Assembly (NCBI GenBank): GCA_944474755.1
Contig: OX104112.1
Span: 67,752,433 to 67,816,432 of the forward strand
Length of the DNA stretch: 64,000 bases
Reading direction: 5' to 3'
Origin: Limnoperna fortunei
Lineage: Eukaryota > Mollusca > Bivalvia > Mytilida > Modiolidae
Shown here: in pieces, positions 35,275-47,189 of the stretch
Layout of the letters: each line of letters opens with the position of its first letter
Position numbering within the stretch: position 1 is the stretch's first letter
Program-made: the position numbers and the translations under genes
Notes under the pieces: model-generated
Databases searched by the model: none
Told to the model about the DNA's origin: nothing
Seen by the model: only the letters and a program-made list of their open reading frames with translations

Positions 35275-35614
35275 TTGCGTGCAAAATACAGCTTATAATG
35301 GGTATTTGTTTCTCATACAAGACCTTCCTATGCACAGACATTTCAGCCAAGTTAATGCTGAGCATGATCATTTTGCATGTAATTTATATTGCTATGACAC
35401 CATTCTTTCTAGGTAAACTTATTGAGTCTTACCAGAGTGAGAAAAAGAAAGTTCTGAATTCATGGCTACCTAATGCGCGACTATTCCCGACAAACCCAAC
35501 ATTGAGCGTATCAATCGTAATGTACAATGGAAATGAAAATGAAATGTCAACTCTAGTTAACGTTTCTATTTGAATGGCACACAAAGTAACAAACACGCAT
35601 GTTTGGAGAAAAAA

Positions 35615-35687
35615 GGCTCCGGCGAGATTCGAACTCGCGACCTCCAGTTTACTAGACTGGCGCTCTAACCAACTGAGCTACGGAGCC
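35615..35687 (-). tRNA. tRNA-Thr(AGT), type A consensus
   Basis: Identical to the type A reference, with a six-T terminator. Confidence 0.95.
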
Positions 35688-35958
35688 GTGATGGCAAAGT
35701 GTTCAAAATTTATATTCTTATGTGTAGACTACATACGATATATACAGCTGGTATCAGCAAATGTAAAAGTGATGTTTTTTACCACTAGATTTTTTGCACG
35801 ATTGGTGAGTCAGCTTTGTGCAATATATTCACTCGTATTTGAACACGAATACCTCATTTGTATAGTTTTCATCATTTATTGATTTGTCTCAGTACTAGTA
35901 CAGCACACACTTTTCCCTTGTCCATCCTCCATTTGAATCGCAAGTTTTTTAAAAAAAA

Positions 35959-36031
35959 GGCTCCAGCGAGATTTGAACTCGCGACCTCCAGTTTACTAGA
36001 CTGGCGCTCTAACCAACTGAGCTATGGAGCC
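35959..36031 (-). tRNA. tRNA-Thr(AGT), type B consensus
   Basis: 73 nt, minus strand. It differs from type A in the 7-66 pair (A-T: GGCTCCA/TGGAGCC) and in the T loop (TTCAAAT). Box A, anticodon arm and anticodon AGT are the same. A run of T follows immediately. TATAA lies 19-23 bp upstream of the 5' end. This is the reference for type B copies below. Confidence 0.95.
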
Positions 36032-36364
36032 TTGCGTGCAAAATACAGCTTATAATGGGTATTTGTTTCTCATACAAGACCTTCCTATGCACAGACATTT
36101 CAGCCGAGTTAATGCTGAGCATGATCATTTTGCATGTAATTTATAGTGCTATGACACCATTCTTTCTAGGTAAACTTATTGAGTCTTACCAGAGTGAGAA
36201 AAAGAAAGTTCTGAATGCATGGCTACCTAATGCGCGACTATTCCCGACAAACCCAACATTGAGCGTATCAATCGTAATGTACAATGGAAATGAAATGTCA
36301 ACTCTAGTTAACGTTTCTATTTGAATGGCACAAAAAGTAACAAACACGCATGTTTGGAGAAAAA

Positions 36365-36415
36365 GGCTCCGGCGAGATTCGAACTCGCGACCTCCAGTTT
36401 ACTAGACTGGCGCTC
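36365..36415 (-). pseudogene. tRNA-Thr 3' part, split by short retroelement
   Basis: Type A from D stem to 3' end, joined to an A-tail at 36416. No matching 5' part exists, because the far side of the element was lost. Confidence 0.9.
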
Positions 36416-37252
36416 TTTTTTATCTTGTATATTTATTGAAATCATCATTGGTATATTTACAACATTACTGTACATATCACAGAATGAGAACTTGTCTACA
36501 CTGTCATTCAACCTCTCACGCACTTGATCTGTCCTATATATAGACATTTTACTAGATAGATAATCAAAAGCGGAAATTATAGAACAAGATTGTCAGACAA
36601 CAAACAGTACACACCTCCTTTCCTTGAACATTTATTAGCCTACATGGAACTCATAAATAATGTTTTATTCTAGTGTACACGGCTGGTATCCATTCCTGTA
36701 GCACAAAAGTCAAATAATTATTTAGAATTCAATAAGACATAAATGGTAAGGAAAATGGGTGTTATCAAATTAACAATATAGTTTTAATACAAATGTCCTT
36801 GATCAAAGTGGACAAACAGGTCATTTTCTCACAGACTCTCACATTTTAAACACCCTGCATGTACATTTACAAAATTCAAATAATAAAAACCTAGTTCATT
36901 GTTTTTGTCAAATAGTCATTCATTGCATCTATATCTTCTTTTATCTTATCTGTGTACCAAATTGTTTCGCGCACATCTTCGAAATCCTTCTCAACGCACT
37001 GTTTATACCAGTTGAATTTTCCGTCACCAATGTCCAGTATCCGAAATATCTTTTGATGGATATTATAGGCAATTAGGCGACCGTTACTACATTTTCCAAT
37101 TAAGAAGTCGGATGTCATTCTACTTTTCTTTAACACAATTTTTTCGAACACAATTGTGTTATGAAGTGTTGATTCTGCATCTATATCACAGTCGATAGTA
37201 TTACCTTGTAGTGTATTTATAATCTTTTGTTTACCTGTAACATCTAATGTCT
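36416..37252 (-). mobile_element. Diverged relative of the 1.47 kb tRNA-targeted retroelement, truncated
   Basis: The 3' end on the minus strand is AATAAATATACAAGAT plus A-tail, the same 16 bases that end the elements at 48336, 52089, 55853 and 58851. It sits at the same tRNA position. The body is much diverged. At 37252/37253 it joins array spacer S1 in the middle (CTAGTACAGCACAC), without a tRNA half, so the 5' part was removed by recombination. Confidence 0.8.
36891..37252 (-). pseudogene. C-terminal part of the unknown ORF, diverged homologue
   Basis: The open frame enters from the truncated edge and stops at 36891. FEKIVLKKSRMTSDFLIGK followed later by KDFEDVRETIWYTDKI lines up in order and spacing with YEKVVFGRTSKGDFVIGK and KFKDIRKTDNDEFKI of the 295-aa ORF at 48684-49571. 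The homology shows that this C-terminal domain is under constraint or at least old. It lacks the terminal CPWC. Function unknown. Confidence 0.65.
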
Positions 37253-37319
37253 TACTAGTACAGCACACACTTTTCCCTTGTCCATCCTCCATTTGAATCT
37301 CAAGTTTTTTTTAAAAAAA
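37253..37319 (-). repeat. Partial S1 spacer at recombination junction
   Basis: Only the left-hand end of S1 (CTAGTACAGCAC to the T/A run) remains between the truncated element and the next tRNA part. Confidence 0.85.
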
Positions 37320-37370
37320 GGCTCCGGCGAGATTCGAACTCGCGACCTCCAGTTTACTAGACTGGCGCTC
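37320..37370 (-). pseudogene. tRNA-Thr 3' part, split by LINE, mosaic
   Basis: The gene part has type A bases (CCGGCG, GATTCGAAC) but sits beside S1, which normally precedes type B genes. This suggests gene conversion or unequal exchange. Joined to the LINE at 37371. Confidence 0.85.
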
Positions 37371-37476
37371 TTTTTTTTTTTTTTATCTTTATTAAAATAT
37401 ATCATTATACATTATACTGTTAGAAACAATTCATAAAACAATGTAAAAGCTCATATCACAGTTCAATATTTTACAT

Positions 37477-40400
37477 TCATAAGTCAAAGCTCAAAATACT
37501 GTCCGTCTCTTGTACAATCTCATTATTGAGGAAGAAATATTTTGCAAAAATATTTGTCATTGTTTTCATTTTGCACAAATATTCGTAAAAGTAAGCTACA
37601 TAGTGTTTCAAAGTATACTTAAACAGTCTCACTATATCGACATTATTTGCATTACTTTTTACAAGACTTCTTCTCCTTACAATACAAAAGCGTGCAATTG
37701 ATAACATAAAATTAATAAAATGTACATTGACGCCTTTGATTTTACAGTTCAATCCTAGAAGAAAAATATCTTCATACACAACCTTATTCATAATATCAGA
37801 ATCACAATTATCAAACAATGCCTCAACTTTTTCTTTAAAATACCTGTGAAAATCAGTCAGCTTATCACATGTTAAAAATAAATGTGAAAAATTTTCGATC
37901 TCTGTTATACACATGTCGCAATGGATATAGTCTAGCAACTTCATTTTATTCAGTTTATCATTGGTAAAAATACAGTGATGAGCAATCTTAAAATCAAGTT
38001 CAATCATTTTTGGTGGCTTCCAGTAAAAATAAACAGTCCCCCACATTTTGTTTAGATCACTTAACTCAACATCAAAAACCTCTGACCATTTTTCATAACA
38101 TGTAGGAATCTGGCAAATTTTGTTCACAATTAATTGATATAATTGCTTGGTTTTACACATTTTAAAATCATACATTTTGTCTTTCACAACAACATTTAGA
38201 TCAATTTTTCTAGGATTATTTTTATTATGTATATCTTTTTCCACAACCTTAACCCATTCATCAGGTAACAGAGACTTCAGCAATTGATAGCGTTTTATAA
38301 CATTTTCAACATTACATTCATTACAAGAGTCACATAAGATTTCAACTATTGCCTTTTCAGTCAAAAATCCAGGTTTCACTTCATAACAAATATCCTTTAA
38401 TTGTACAATACCTGCTTGAATAAAATCATGCCATAATAATGTTTTCTCACCATCTAATATTTCTGGGTTACAAAATAAAGGTTGGTCATAAATGTTTTCA
38501 ATGCTAAGATGAAACACAATATTTTCTCTAATATAATTAAAAGCATTAAGCATCTCCTTATAAATATTGGGTAAAGGTGACATCACTTTGTCAGACATTG
38601 TGAGAAATACAATTTCTTCAGCTAGTTTCATATTTTGTATTTTTGAAATAAAATACCTGAAAATAGATTTCCATAAAACGTTATAGTCTGGGTCTAAAAA
38701 TCTAGATAGAAACTTAAGTTTAAAAGCATAAATTTTTGACAAAATATCTGGAAACTGCAAACCTCCATTGCATTTCCTTTCAATAATAGTATTATATTTG
38801 ACAAGATGTGCTCCATTGTTCCAGATATAATCAACACATAAATTTTTTATGTCAGTTAAAATATAATTTGGCATAGACATAACAAAAGATGTATACCATA
38901 ATCTTGACATAAGTAATGATGAAACCACAACAGCTCTGCCTTGTATAGTCAGTTGTCTTTGCTTCCATAAATTCAATATTGATTTTATTTTACCAACTTT
39001 ACTATTCCGATTCAATTTGTCACATTCATTTTGGTCCTTACCAACATAAACTCCTAGTACTAAAATATTTTTATCACAGATTTGTAAACCATATTTTTCT
39101 TTTTCACTGTTTGATATAACACCTCTTCCAATGGGTAAAATTTCAGATTTTTGTTTATTTATTTTTGCACCTGAACTTGCTTCGTATTTTGAAAAAACAT
39201 CAAAAACTTCATTGATAGAGCTTTTGTTGCAAACTGCCAAAGTTGTGTCATCCGCATGTTGAAAAATGAGTGCTTCATCATCAGAATTTGGAATTGCAAT
39301 TCCATTTATAGAACAATTTTTGGAAATATTATGCTGCAAAGGTTCAGCAGCTAAAACATAAAGTAATGCACTAATAGGACATCCTTGTCGAATGCCATTT
39401 TCAATACAAAAATACTTTGACCATTACATTTGACACAGCTATTAATCCTATTATAAAAGATCTTTATCCATTTGATAAAAGCATTACCAAACCCAAATTT
39501 TTCTAAAACTTTAAACATATACTTATGGCTTACTCGATCAAAGGCTTTCTCTTGATCAATTTTTAAAATATATCCTTCAAGATCATCAGTTTCAACTAAT
39601 GTAATTACATCTCTTACATTAGCAATATTATTAGAGATATCTCTACCAATAATACAACATGTTTGGTTTTGTGAAATAATATTTGGCAAAACCTTTTTAA
39701 ATCGGTTTGCCATAATTCTAGCTACAATCTTATAATCAACTTGTAAAAGGGAGATAGGTCTATAATTTTTCAAACTTCTTCTATCTCCCTTTTTCTTATA
39801 AATTAAACTAAGCACACCAGATCTCATAGATCTAGAAAGATTTTCTTCCTCATAAATACAATTGAAAATTTTCATCAATATATCTCTTAATACATCATAA
39901 AATTTACAATAAAACTCTGTAGTTAGACCGTCCGAACCTGGACTTTTGTTTTTAGACATAGAAAACAAAGCTTCAGTTATTTCGTCACATGTTATATCAG
40001 CATCACACATGTCCTTATCACTTTCATCTATATTTACATCTACACAATCAATAAAATTATCAATTCTGTCATTACTAACTTCAACAGAAGAATACAATTC
40101 TTTGTAAAAGTTATATTCAATATCTAAAATTCCATCAGTATAATTTATAACAACATTATTCTCATTCAATAGTTCTTTAACGGAATTGCTTTCTTGCTTA
40201 TACTTTTCTAAATTTAGAAAATATTTAGTATTCTTGTCACTTTCCGTAGCCCATATAGCTTTTGACCTAAGTACCGCACCTCGACATTTTTCTAACTCGT
40301 AATTACTTAATTCTAGCTTCAAATTTTCTAATTTTGTAACATCAATTTCCTTACCATCAGCTTGCAAAGCACATAATTTTTGTATATTATTCTGTAATGT

Positions 40401-41378
40401 ATAAAATTCTCTTTTTTTCTCTTTTGCAATTCTTACAGAAAACACTTGTGAAAAACGTTTGATTTGGTATTTTAGATTATCCCACCAAATAAGTGGCTCT
40501 GTATCATACATTGAACACTGTACTGCTTCTGAAATAATATTTTTAACTTTTGATACATATTCATCATTGTACAAAATAGTATTGTTTAAAACCCACAAGC
40601 CTGGACCTTTTTCTACATCACAAAAATTATAGTTTAAAACAACATATGTGTGATCACTAAAACTAGTTTCATTATAAAAAATATTCTGAACATTGGCTGA
40701 TAAATTTCTACTTATAAGAAAGTAATCTATCCTACTTTGTTGTAAAACACCATTTGATATTCGTTTCCATGAAAACACTTTTTTAGATTCATTTCTGCAC
40801 CTCCAAACATCATAAACATGACAATTTTCCATTATCCTTTTCAATTCTCTATAACATTCATCTTCAGTATGTTTTGACTGACCACCCCGATCTAAATTAG
40901 ATAAAGTAGTATTATAATCACCTCCTATTATAATGTTTTCATAATTTTGTAAATACTGTTGTACAAACTTGAAAAAATGTGTACGTTCTGATGAATTATT
41001 TGGCGCATATAATGAAACAAAATTATACAACTTGTCTTCACATTCGTACGAAACATGAATAAAACGACCCATCTGGTCTTTATAAACCAATTTTGTTTTA
41101 TCCTTAAAAGAATTACTTATCATAATGGCTACTCCTTGTCTACCATTTATTCCGTTATTTTCATAAATAATACCTTCATACATATGTCTTATACCATCTA
41201 CATAATCATTCGTCCAAAACGTCTCTTGTAACATTACAATGCTTATATGTCTATCATATAATACAGATACAAAATTCTGAAAATTATTAACATTCTTCAA
41301 ACCATTAGAATTGAAAGTACATATTAGTACCATAGTTAAAAGATAGATAAACACAGTAGATAAATGTATCCTATTCAT
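37477..41378 (-). pseudogene. LINE ORF2, copy 2, one frameshift
   Basis: Starts at 41378 and overlaps the ORF1 stop by 8 nt. All endonuclease and RT motifs listed for copy 1 are present. The part after HADD is intact to the stop at 37477 (620 codons from the reading-frame change), which shows the true C-terminus (SILSFDL). The only coding lesion I see is the frame change near 39415, between KCNGQSI and ENGIRQGCPIS, shared with copy 1. This is the best preserved ORF2 in the window. Confidence 0.9.
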
Positions 41379-42272
41379 TTTTGCTATCATTTTGGCTATT
41401 GCAAGATTTTCTGCCAGCATTAACATTAGGTTTAATATTTAATCTAGCTCTTCTTTCAATTTTTCTTTCTTTTTTCTTTATTTTGCGTAAAGCCTTTGCA
41501 TTAAGAGTTATGCCCAAGACCTCACTATTCATTTCTAATTCACCCTCATCAATGCTTCCTTTTTCATCATAGACAAAAGAGTCATCCATTGCCTCTCCGG
41601 TATTAACCAAATCGTCAACACCAGAGACGCCAACATCTTCAGTTCTATTTTCATCCTCCCCTTCTGTGTTTAAAATTTCACAAGAAGGTGAGGCATCTCT
41701 TCTTACTTTTTTATTATCTGCGTTATGACAGTCTCCACATTCAGCACCTGAGTCACAAGCGGAGACCCCCATAACCTGATTTAAATTATTTCCCTCACTG
41801 ACACATTCTTTTGTTTCACTTGAATTTGCTATTTTTCTTTTCCTTTTATCAGGATTAATATTTTCATGTACATCAACAGTAACTACTATTTGATTTTTAC
41901 ATTCTGATTGTTTCCCGTAGTATCATCAATATCAACTACGTCAGCTTCTTGACTGTCCACTTGTTTCTTAAATATTATTTCTTTATCATCTTCACTTGTA
42001 CCATCTATTGAACATATACATTCTACCTGATTACATTCATCACAGGGACATTCACATGGGTTTTTATTGCAATCAGAACAAGGGCATACACAAGGTTTAT
42101 TGTTACATAAATAACAATCATCACTATTATAGCAAGAACAAGGTAAATTACCACAGTCTTGACAATCCTGACAATCACTGTCTTCATCAACTTCCTCTTC
42201 ACTAGTATCATCTGTTTCTTTATCTCTGTTTCCAAAACTATCTCGAGGCCTCCCAAAACCATCTTTGGGTCT
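41371..42272 (-). pseudogene. LINE ORF1, copy 2, C-terminal part
   Basis: As copy 1, but a 1-nt loss near 41914 shifts the frame between the cysteine-repeat part and the acidic tail. Confidence 0.85.
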
Positions 42273-42308
42273 CTAGACTGGCGCTCTAACCAACTGAGCT
42301 ACGGAGCC
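42273..42308 (-). pseudogene. tRNA-Thr 5' part, split by LINE
   Basis: Type A 5' part. Pairs with 37320-37370. Confidence 0.9.
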
Positions 42309-42580
42309 GTGATGGCAAAGTGTTCAAAATTTATATTCTTATGTGTAGACTACATACGATCTATACAGGTGGTATCAGCAAATGTAAAAGTGATGTTTTT
42401 TACCACTAGATTTTTTGCACGATTGGTGAGTCAGCTTTGTGCAATATATTCACTCGTATTTGAACACGAATACCTCATTTGTATAGTTTTCATCATTTAT
42501 TGATTTGTCTCAGTACTAGTACAGCACACACTTTTTCCCTTGTCCATCCTCCATTTCAATCGCAAGTCTTTTTAAAAATA

Positions 42581-42653
42581 GGCTCCAGCGAGATTTGAAC
42601 TCGCGACCTCCAGTTTACTAGACTGGCGCTCTAACCAACTGAGCTATGGAGCC
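42581..42653 (-). tRNA. tRNA-Thr(AGT), type B consensus
   Basis: Consensus body. The trailer starts TATTTTT rather than an immediate T-run. Confidence 0.93.
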
Positions 42654-42992
42654 TTGCGTGCAAAATACAGCTTATAATGGGTATTTGTTTCTCATACAAG
42701 ACCTTCCTATGCACAGACATTTCAGCCGAGTTAATGCTGAGCATGATCATTTTGCATGTAATTTATATTGCTATGACACCATTCTTTCTAGGTAAACTTA
42801 TTGAGTCTTACCAGAGTGAGAAAAAGAAAGTTCTGAATGCATGGCTACCTAATGCGCGACTATTCCCGACAAACCCAACATTGAGCGTATCAATCGTAAT
42901 GTACAATGGAAATGAAAATGAAATGTCAACTCTAGTTAACGTTTCTATTTGAATGGCACAAAAAGTAACAAACACGCATGTTTGGAGAAAAA

Positions 42993-43065
42993 GGCTCCGG
43001 CGAGATTCGAACTCGCGACCTCCAGTTTACTAGACTGGCGCTCTAACCAACTGAGCTACGGAGCC
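42993..43065 (-). tRNA. tRNA-Thr(AGT), type A consensus
   Basis: Identical to the type A reference. Confidence 0.95.
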
Positions 43066-43336
43066 GTGATGGCAAAGTGTTCAAAATTTATATTCTTATG
43101 TGTAGACTACATACGATCTATAGAGCTGGGATCAGCAAATGTAAAAGTGATGTTTTTTACCACTAGATTTTTTGCACGATTGGTGAGTCAGCTTTGTGCA
43201 ATATATTCACTCGTATTTGAACACGAATACCTCATTTGTATAGTTTTCATCATTTATTGATTTGTCTCAGTACTAGTACAGCACACACTTTTCCCTTGTC
43301 CATCCTCCATTTGAATCGCAAGTTTTTTTAAAAAAA

Positions 43337-43409
43337 GGCTCCAGCGAGATTTGAACTCGCGACCTCCAGTTTACTAGACTGGCGCTCTAACCAACTGAGC
43401 TATGGAGCC
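43337..43409 (-). tRNA. tRNA-Thr(AGT), type B consensus
   Basis: Identical to the type B reference. Confidence 0.95.
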
Positions 43410-43748
43410 TTGCGTGCAAAATACAGCTTATAATGGGTATTTGTTTCTCATACAAGACCTTCCTATGCACAGACATTTCAGCCGAGTTAATGCTGAGCAT
43501 GATCATTTTGCATGTAATTTATATTGCTATGACACCATTCTTTCTAGGTAAACTTATCGAGTCTTACCAGAGTGAGAAAAAGAAAGTTCTGAATGCATGG
43601 CTACCTAATGCGCGACTATTCCCGACAAACCCAACATTGAGCGTATCAATCATAATGTACAATGGAAATGAAAATGAAATGTCAACTCTAGTTAACGTTT
43701 CTATTTGAATGGCACAAAAAGTAACAAACACGCATGTTTGGAGAAAAA

Positions 43749-43821
43749 GTCTCCGGCGAGATTCGAACTCGCGACCTCCAGTTTACTAGACTGGCGCTCT
43801 AACCAACTGAGCTACGGAGCC
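43749..43821 (-). tRNA. tRNA-Thr(AGT), type A, acceptor variant
   Basis: Base 71 is A instead of C (plus GTCTCC), which breaks the 2-71 pair. Confidence 0.85.
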
Positions 43822-44092
43822 GTGATGGCAAAGGGTTCAAAATTTATATTCTTATGTGTAGACTACATGTGATCTATACAGTTGGTATCAGCAAATGTAA
43901 AGGTGATGTTTTTTACCACTAGATTTTTTGCACGATTGGTGAGTCAGCTTTGTGCAATATATTCACTCGTATTTGAACACTAATACCTCATTTGTATAGT
44001 TTTCATCATTTATTGATTTGTCTCAGTACTAGTACAGCACACACTTTTCCCTTGTCCATCCTCCATTTGAATCGCAAGTTTTTTTAAAAAAA

Positions 44093-44165
44093 GGCTCCAG
44101 CGAGATTTGAACTCGCGACCTCCAGTTTACTAGACTGGCGCTCTAACCAACTGAGCTATGGAGCC
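44093..44165 (-). tRNA. tRNA-Thr(AGT), type B consensus
   Basis: Identical to the type B reference. Confidence 0.95.
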
Positions 44166-44504
44166 TTGCGTGCAAAATACAGCTTATAATGGGTATTTGT
44201 TTCTCATACAAGACCTTCCTATGCACAGACATTTCAGCCGAGTTAATGCTGAGCATGATCATTTTGCATGTAATTTATATTGCTATGACACCATTCTTTC
44301 TAGGTAAACTTATCGAGTCTTACCAGAGTGAGAAAAAGAAAGTTCTGAATGCATGGCTACCTAATGCGCGACTATTCCCGACAAACCCAACATTGAGCGT
44401 ATCAATCGTAATGTACAATGGAAATGAAAATGAAATGTCAACTCTAGTTAACGTTTCTATTTGAATGGCACAAAAAGTAACAAACACGCATGTTTGGAGA
44501 AAAA

Positions 44505-44577
44505 GGCTCCGGCGAGATTCGAACTCGCGACCTCCAGTTTACTAGACTGGCGCTCTAACCAACTGAGCTACGGAGCC
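44505..44577 (-). tRNA. tRNA-Thr(AGT), type A consensus
   Basis: Identical to the type A reference. Confidence 0.95.
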
Positions 44578-44848
44578 GTGATGGCAAAGGGTTCAAAATT
44601 TATATTCTTATGTGTAGACTACATGCGATCTATACAGTTGGTATCAGCAAATGTAAAAGTGATGTTTTTTACCACTAGATTTTTTGCACGATTGGTGAGT
44701 CAGCTTTGTGCAATATATTCACTCGTATTTGAACACGAATACCTCATTTGTATAGTTTTCATCATTTATTGATTTGTCTCAGTACTAGTACAGCACACAC
44801 TTTTCCCTTGTCCATCCTCCATTTGAATCGCAAGTTTTCTTTAAAAAA

Positions 44849-44921
44849 GGCTCCAGCGAGATTTGAACTCGCGACCTCCAGTTTACTAGACTGGCGCTCT
44901 AACCAACTGAGCTATGGAGCC
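44849..44921 (-). tRNA. tRNA-Thr(AGT), type B consensus
   Basis: Consensus body, with a six-T terminator. Confidence 0.95.
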
Positions 44922-45260
44922 TTGCGTGCAAAATACAGCTTATAATGGGTATTTGTTTCTCATACAAGACCTTCCTATGCACAGACATTTCAGCCGAGTT
45001 AATGCTGAGCATGATCATTTTGCATGTAATTTATATTGATATGACACCATTCTTTCTAGGTAAACTTATTGAGTCTTACCAGAGTGAGAAAAAGAAAGTT
45101 CTGAATGCATGGCTACCTAATGCGCGACTATTCCCGACAAACCCAACATTGAGCGTATCAATCGTAATGTACAATGGAAATGAAAATGAAATGTCAACTC
45201 TAGTTAACGTTTCTATTTGAATGGCACAAAAAGTAACAAACACGCATGTTTGGAGAAAAA

Positions 45261-45333
45261 GGCTCCGGCGAGATTCGAACTCGCGACCTCCAGTTTACTA
45301 GACTGGCGCTCTAACCAACTGAGCTACGGAGCC
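45261..45333 (-). tRNA. tRNA-Thr(AGT), type A consensus
   Basis: Identical to the type A reference. Confidence 0.95.
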
Positions 45334-45604
45334 GTGATGGCAAAGGGTTCAAAATTTATATTCTTATGTGTAGACTACATGCGATCTATACAGTTGGTAT
45401 CAGCAAATGTAAAAGTGATGTTTTTTACCACTAGATTTTTTGCACGATTGGTGAGTCAGCTTTGTGCAATATATTCACTCGTATTTGAACACGAATACCT
45501 CATTTGTATAGTTTTCATCATTTATTGATTTGTCTCAGTACTAGTACAGCACACACTTTTCCCTTGTCCATCCTCCATTTGAATCGCAAGTTTTCTTTAA
45601 CAAA

Positions 45605-45677
45605 GGCTCCAGCGAGATTTGAACTCGCGACCTCCAGTTTACTAGACTGGCGCTCTAACCAACTGAGCTATGGAGCC
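45605..45677 (-). tRNA. tRNA-Thr(AGT), type B, terminator interrupted
   Basis: Consensus body, but the trailer reads TTTGTTAAAG. A G splits the T-run and leaves only three T, which may weaken Pol III termination. Confidence 0.9.
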
Positions 45678-46016
45678 TTGCGTGCAAAATACAGCTTATA
45701 ATGGGTATTTGTTTCTCATACAAGACCTTCCTATGCACAGACATTTCAGCCGAGTTAATGCTGAGCATGATCATTTTGCATGTAATTTATATTGCTATGA
45801 CACCATTCTTTCTAGGTAAACTTATTGAGTCTTACCAGAGTGAGAAAAAGAAAGTTCTGAATGCATGGCTACCTAATGCGCGACTATTCCCGACAAACCC
45901 AACATTGAGCGTATCAATCGTAATGTACAATGGAAATGAAAATGAAATGTCAACTCTAGTTAACGTTTCTATTTGAATGGCACAAAAAGTAACAAACAGG
46001 CATTTTTGGAGAAAAA

Positions 46017-46089
46017 GGCTCCGGCGAGATTCGAACTCGCGACCTCCAGTTTACTAGACTGGCGCTCTAACCAACTGAGCTAAGGAGCC
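46017..46089 (-). tRNA. tRNA-Thr(AGT), type A, acceptor variant
   Basis: Base 7 is T (plus CTAAGG), the same change as at 34102. Confidence 0.85.
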
Positions 46090-46360
46090 GTGATGGCAAA
46101 GGGTTCAAAATTTATATTCTTATGTGTAGACTACATGCGATCTATACAGTTGGTATCAGCAAATGTAAAAGTGATGTTTTTTACCACTAGATTTTTTGCA
46201 CGATTGGTGAGTCAGCTTTGTGCAATATATTCACTCGTATTTGAACACGAATACCTCATTTGTATAGTTTTCATCATTTATTAATTTGTCTCAGTACTAG
46301 TACAGCACACACTTTTCCCTTGTCCATCCTCCATTTGAATCGCAAGTTTTTTTTAAAAAA

Positions 46361-46433
46361 GGCTCCAGCGAGATTTGAACTCGCGACCTCCAGTTTACTA
46401 GACTGGCGCTCTAACCAACTGAGCTATGGAGCC
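46361..46433 (-). tRNA. tRNA-Thr(AGT), type B consensus
   Basis: Identical to the type B reference. Confidence 0.95.
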
Positions 46434-46772
46434 TTGCGTGCAAAATACAGCTTATAATGGGTATTTGTTTCTCATACAAGACCTTCCTATGCACAGACAT
46501 TTCAGCCGAGTTAATGCTGAGCATGATCATTTTGCATGTAATTTATATTGCTATGACACCATTCTTTCAAGGTAAACTTATTGAGTCTTACCAGAGTGAG
46601 AAAAAGAAAGTTCTGAATGCATGGCTACCTAATGCGCGACTATTCCCGACAAACCCAACATTGAGCGTATCAATCGTAATGTACAATGGAAATGAAAATG
46701 AAATGTCAACTCTAGTTAACGTTTCTATTTGAATGGCACAAAAAGTAACAAACACGCATGTTTGGAGAAAAA

Positions 46773-46845
46773 GGCTCCGGCGAGATTCGAACTCGCGATC
46801 TCCAGTTTACTAGACTGGCGCTCTAACCAAATGAGCTACGGAGCC
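46773..46845 (-). tRNA. tRNA-Thr(AGT), type A, two changes
   Basis: A variable-loop G is A (plus GATCTCC) and a D-loop G is T (plus AAATGAGC). All stems are intact. Confidence 0.85.
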
Positions 46846-47116
46846 GTGATGGCAAAGGGTTCAAAATTTATATTCTTATGTGTAGACTACATGCGATCTA
46901 TACAGCTGGTATCAGCAAATGTAAAAGTGATGTTTTTTACCACTAGATTTTTTGCACGATTGGTGAGTCAGCTTTATGCAATATATTCACTCGTATTTGA
47001 ACACGAATACCTCATTTGTATAGTTTTCATCATTTATTGATTTGTCTCAGTACTAGTACAGCACACACTTTTCCCTTGTCCATCCTCCATTTGAATCGCA
47101 AGTTTTTTTAAAAAAA

Positions 47117-47189
47117 GGCTCCAGCGAGATTTGAACTCGCGACCTCCAGTTTACTAGACTGGCGCTCTAACCAACTGAGCTATGGAGCC
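47117..47189 (-). tRNA. tRNA-Thr(AGT), type B consensus
   Basis: Identical to the type B reference. Confidence 0.95.

Larger units (their letters stand above)
32667..36364 (-). repeat. tRNA-Thr array, about five units
   Basis: 756-bp units of spacer S1, type B tRNA, spacer S2, type A tRNA, with small indels in the T/A run beside type B genes. Three type B genes here lack one T-loop base. Confidence 0.95.
37371..42272 (-). mobile_element. tRNA-Thr-targeted Tx1-like LINE, 5'-truncated copy 2
   Basis: Near-identical to 27738-32630 with an offset of about 9.64 kb. Same truncation in ORF1, same TSD. It differs by scattered substitutions and single-base indels. Confidence 0.9.

Noticed and set aside
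36416..37252. Could be a fragment of the Tx1-like LINE
   Set aside because: The 3' end matches the short element (TACAAGAT) and the ORF aligns with the 295-aa protein. No LINE ORF2 similarity is seen.
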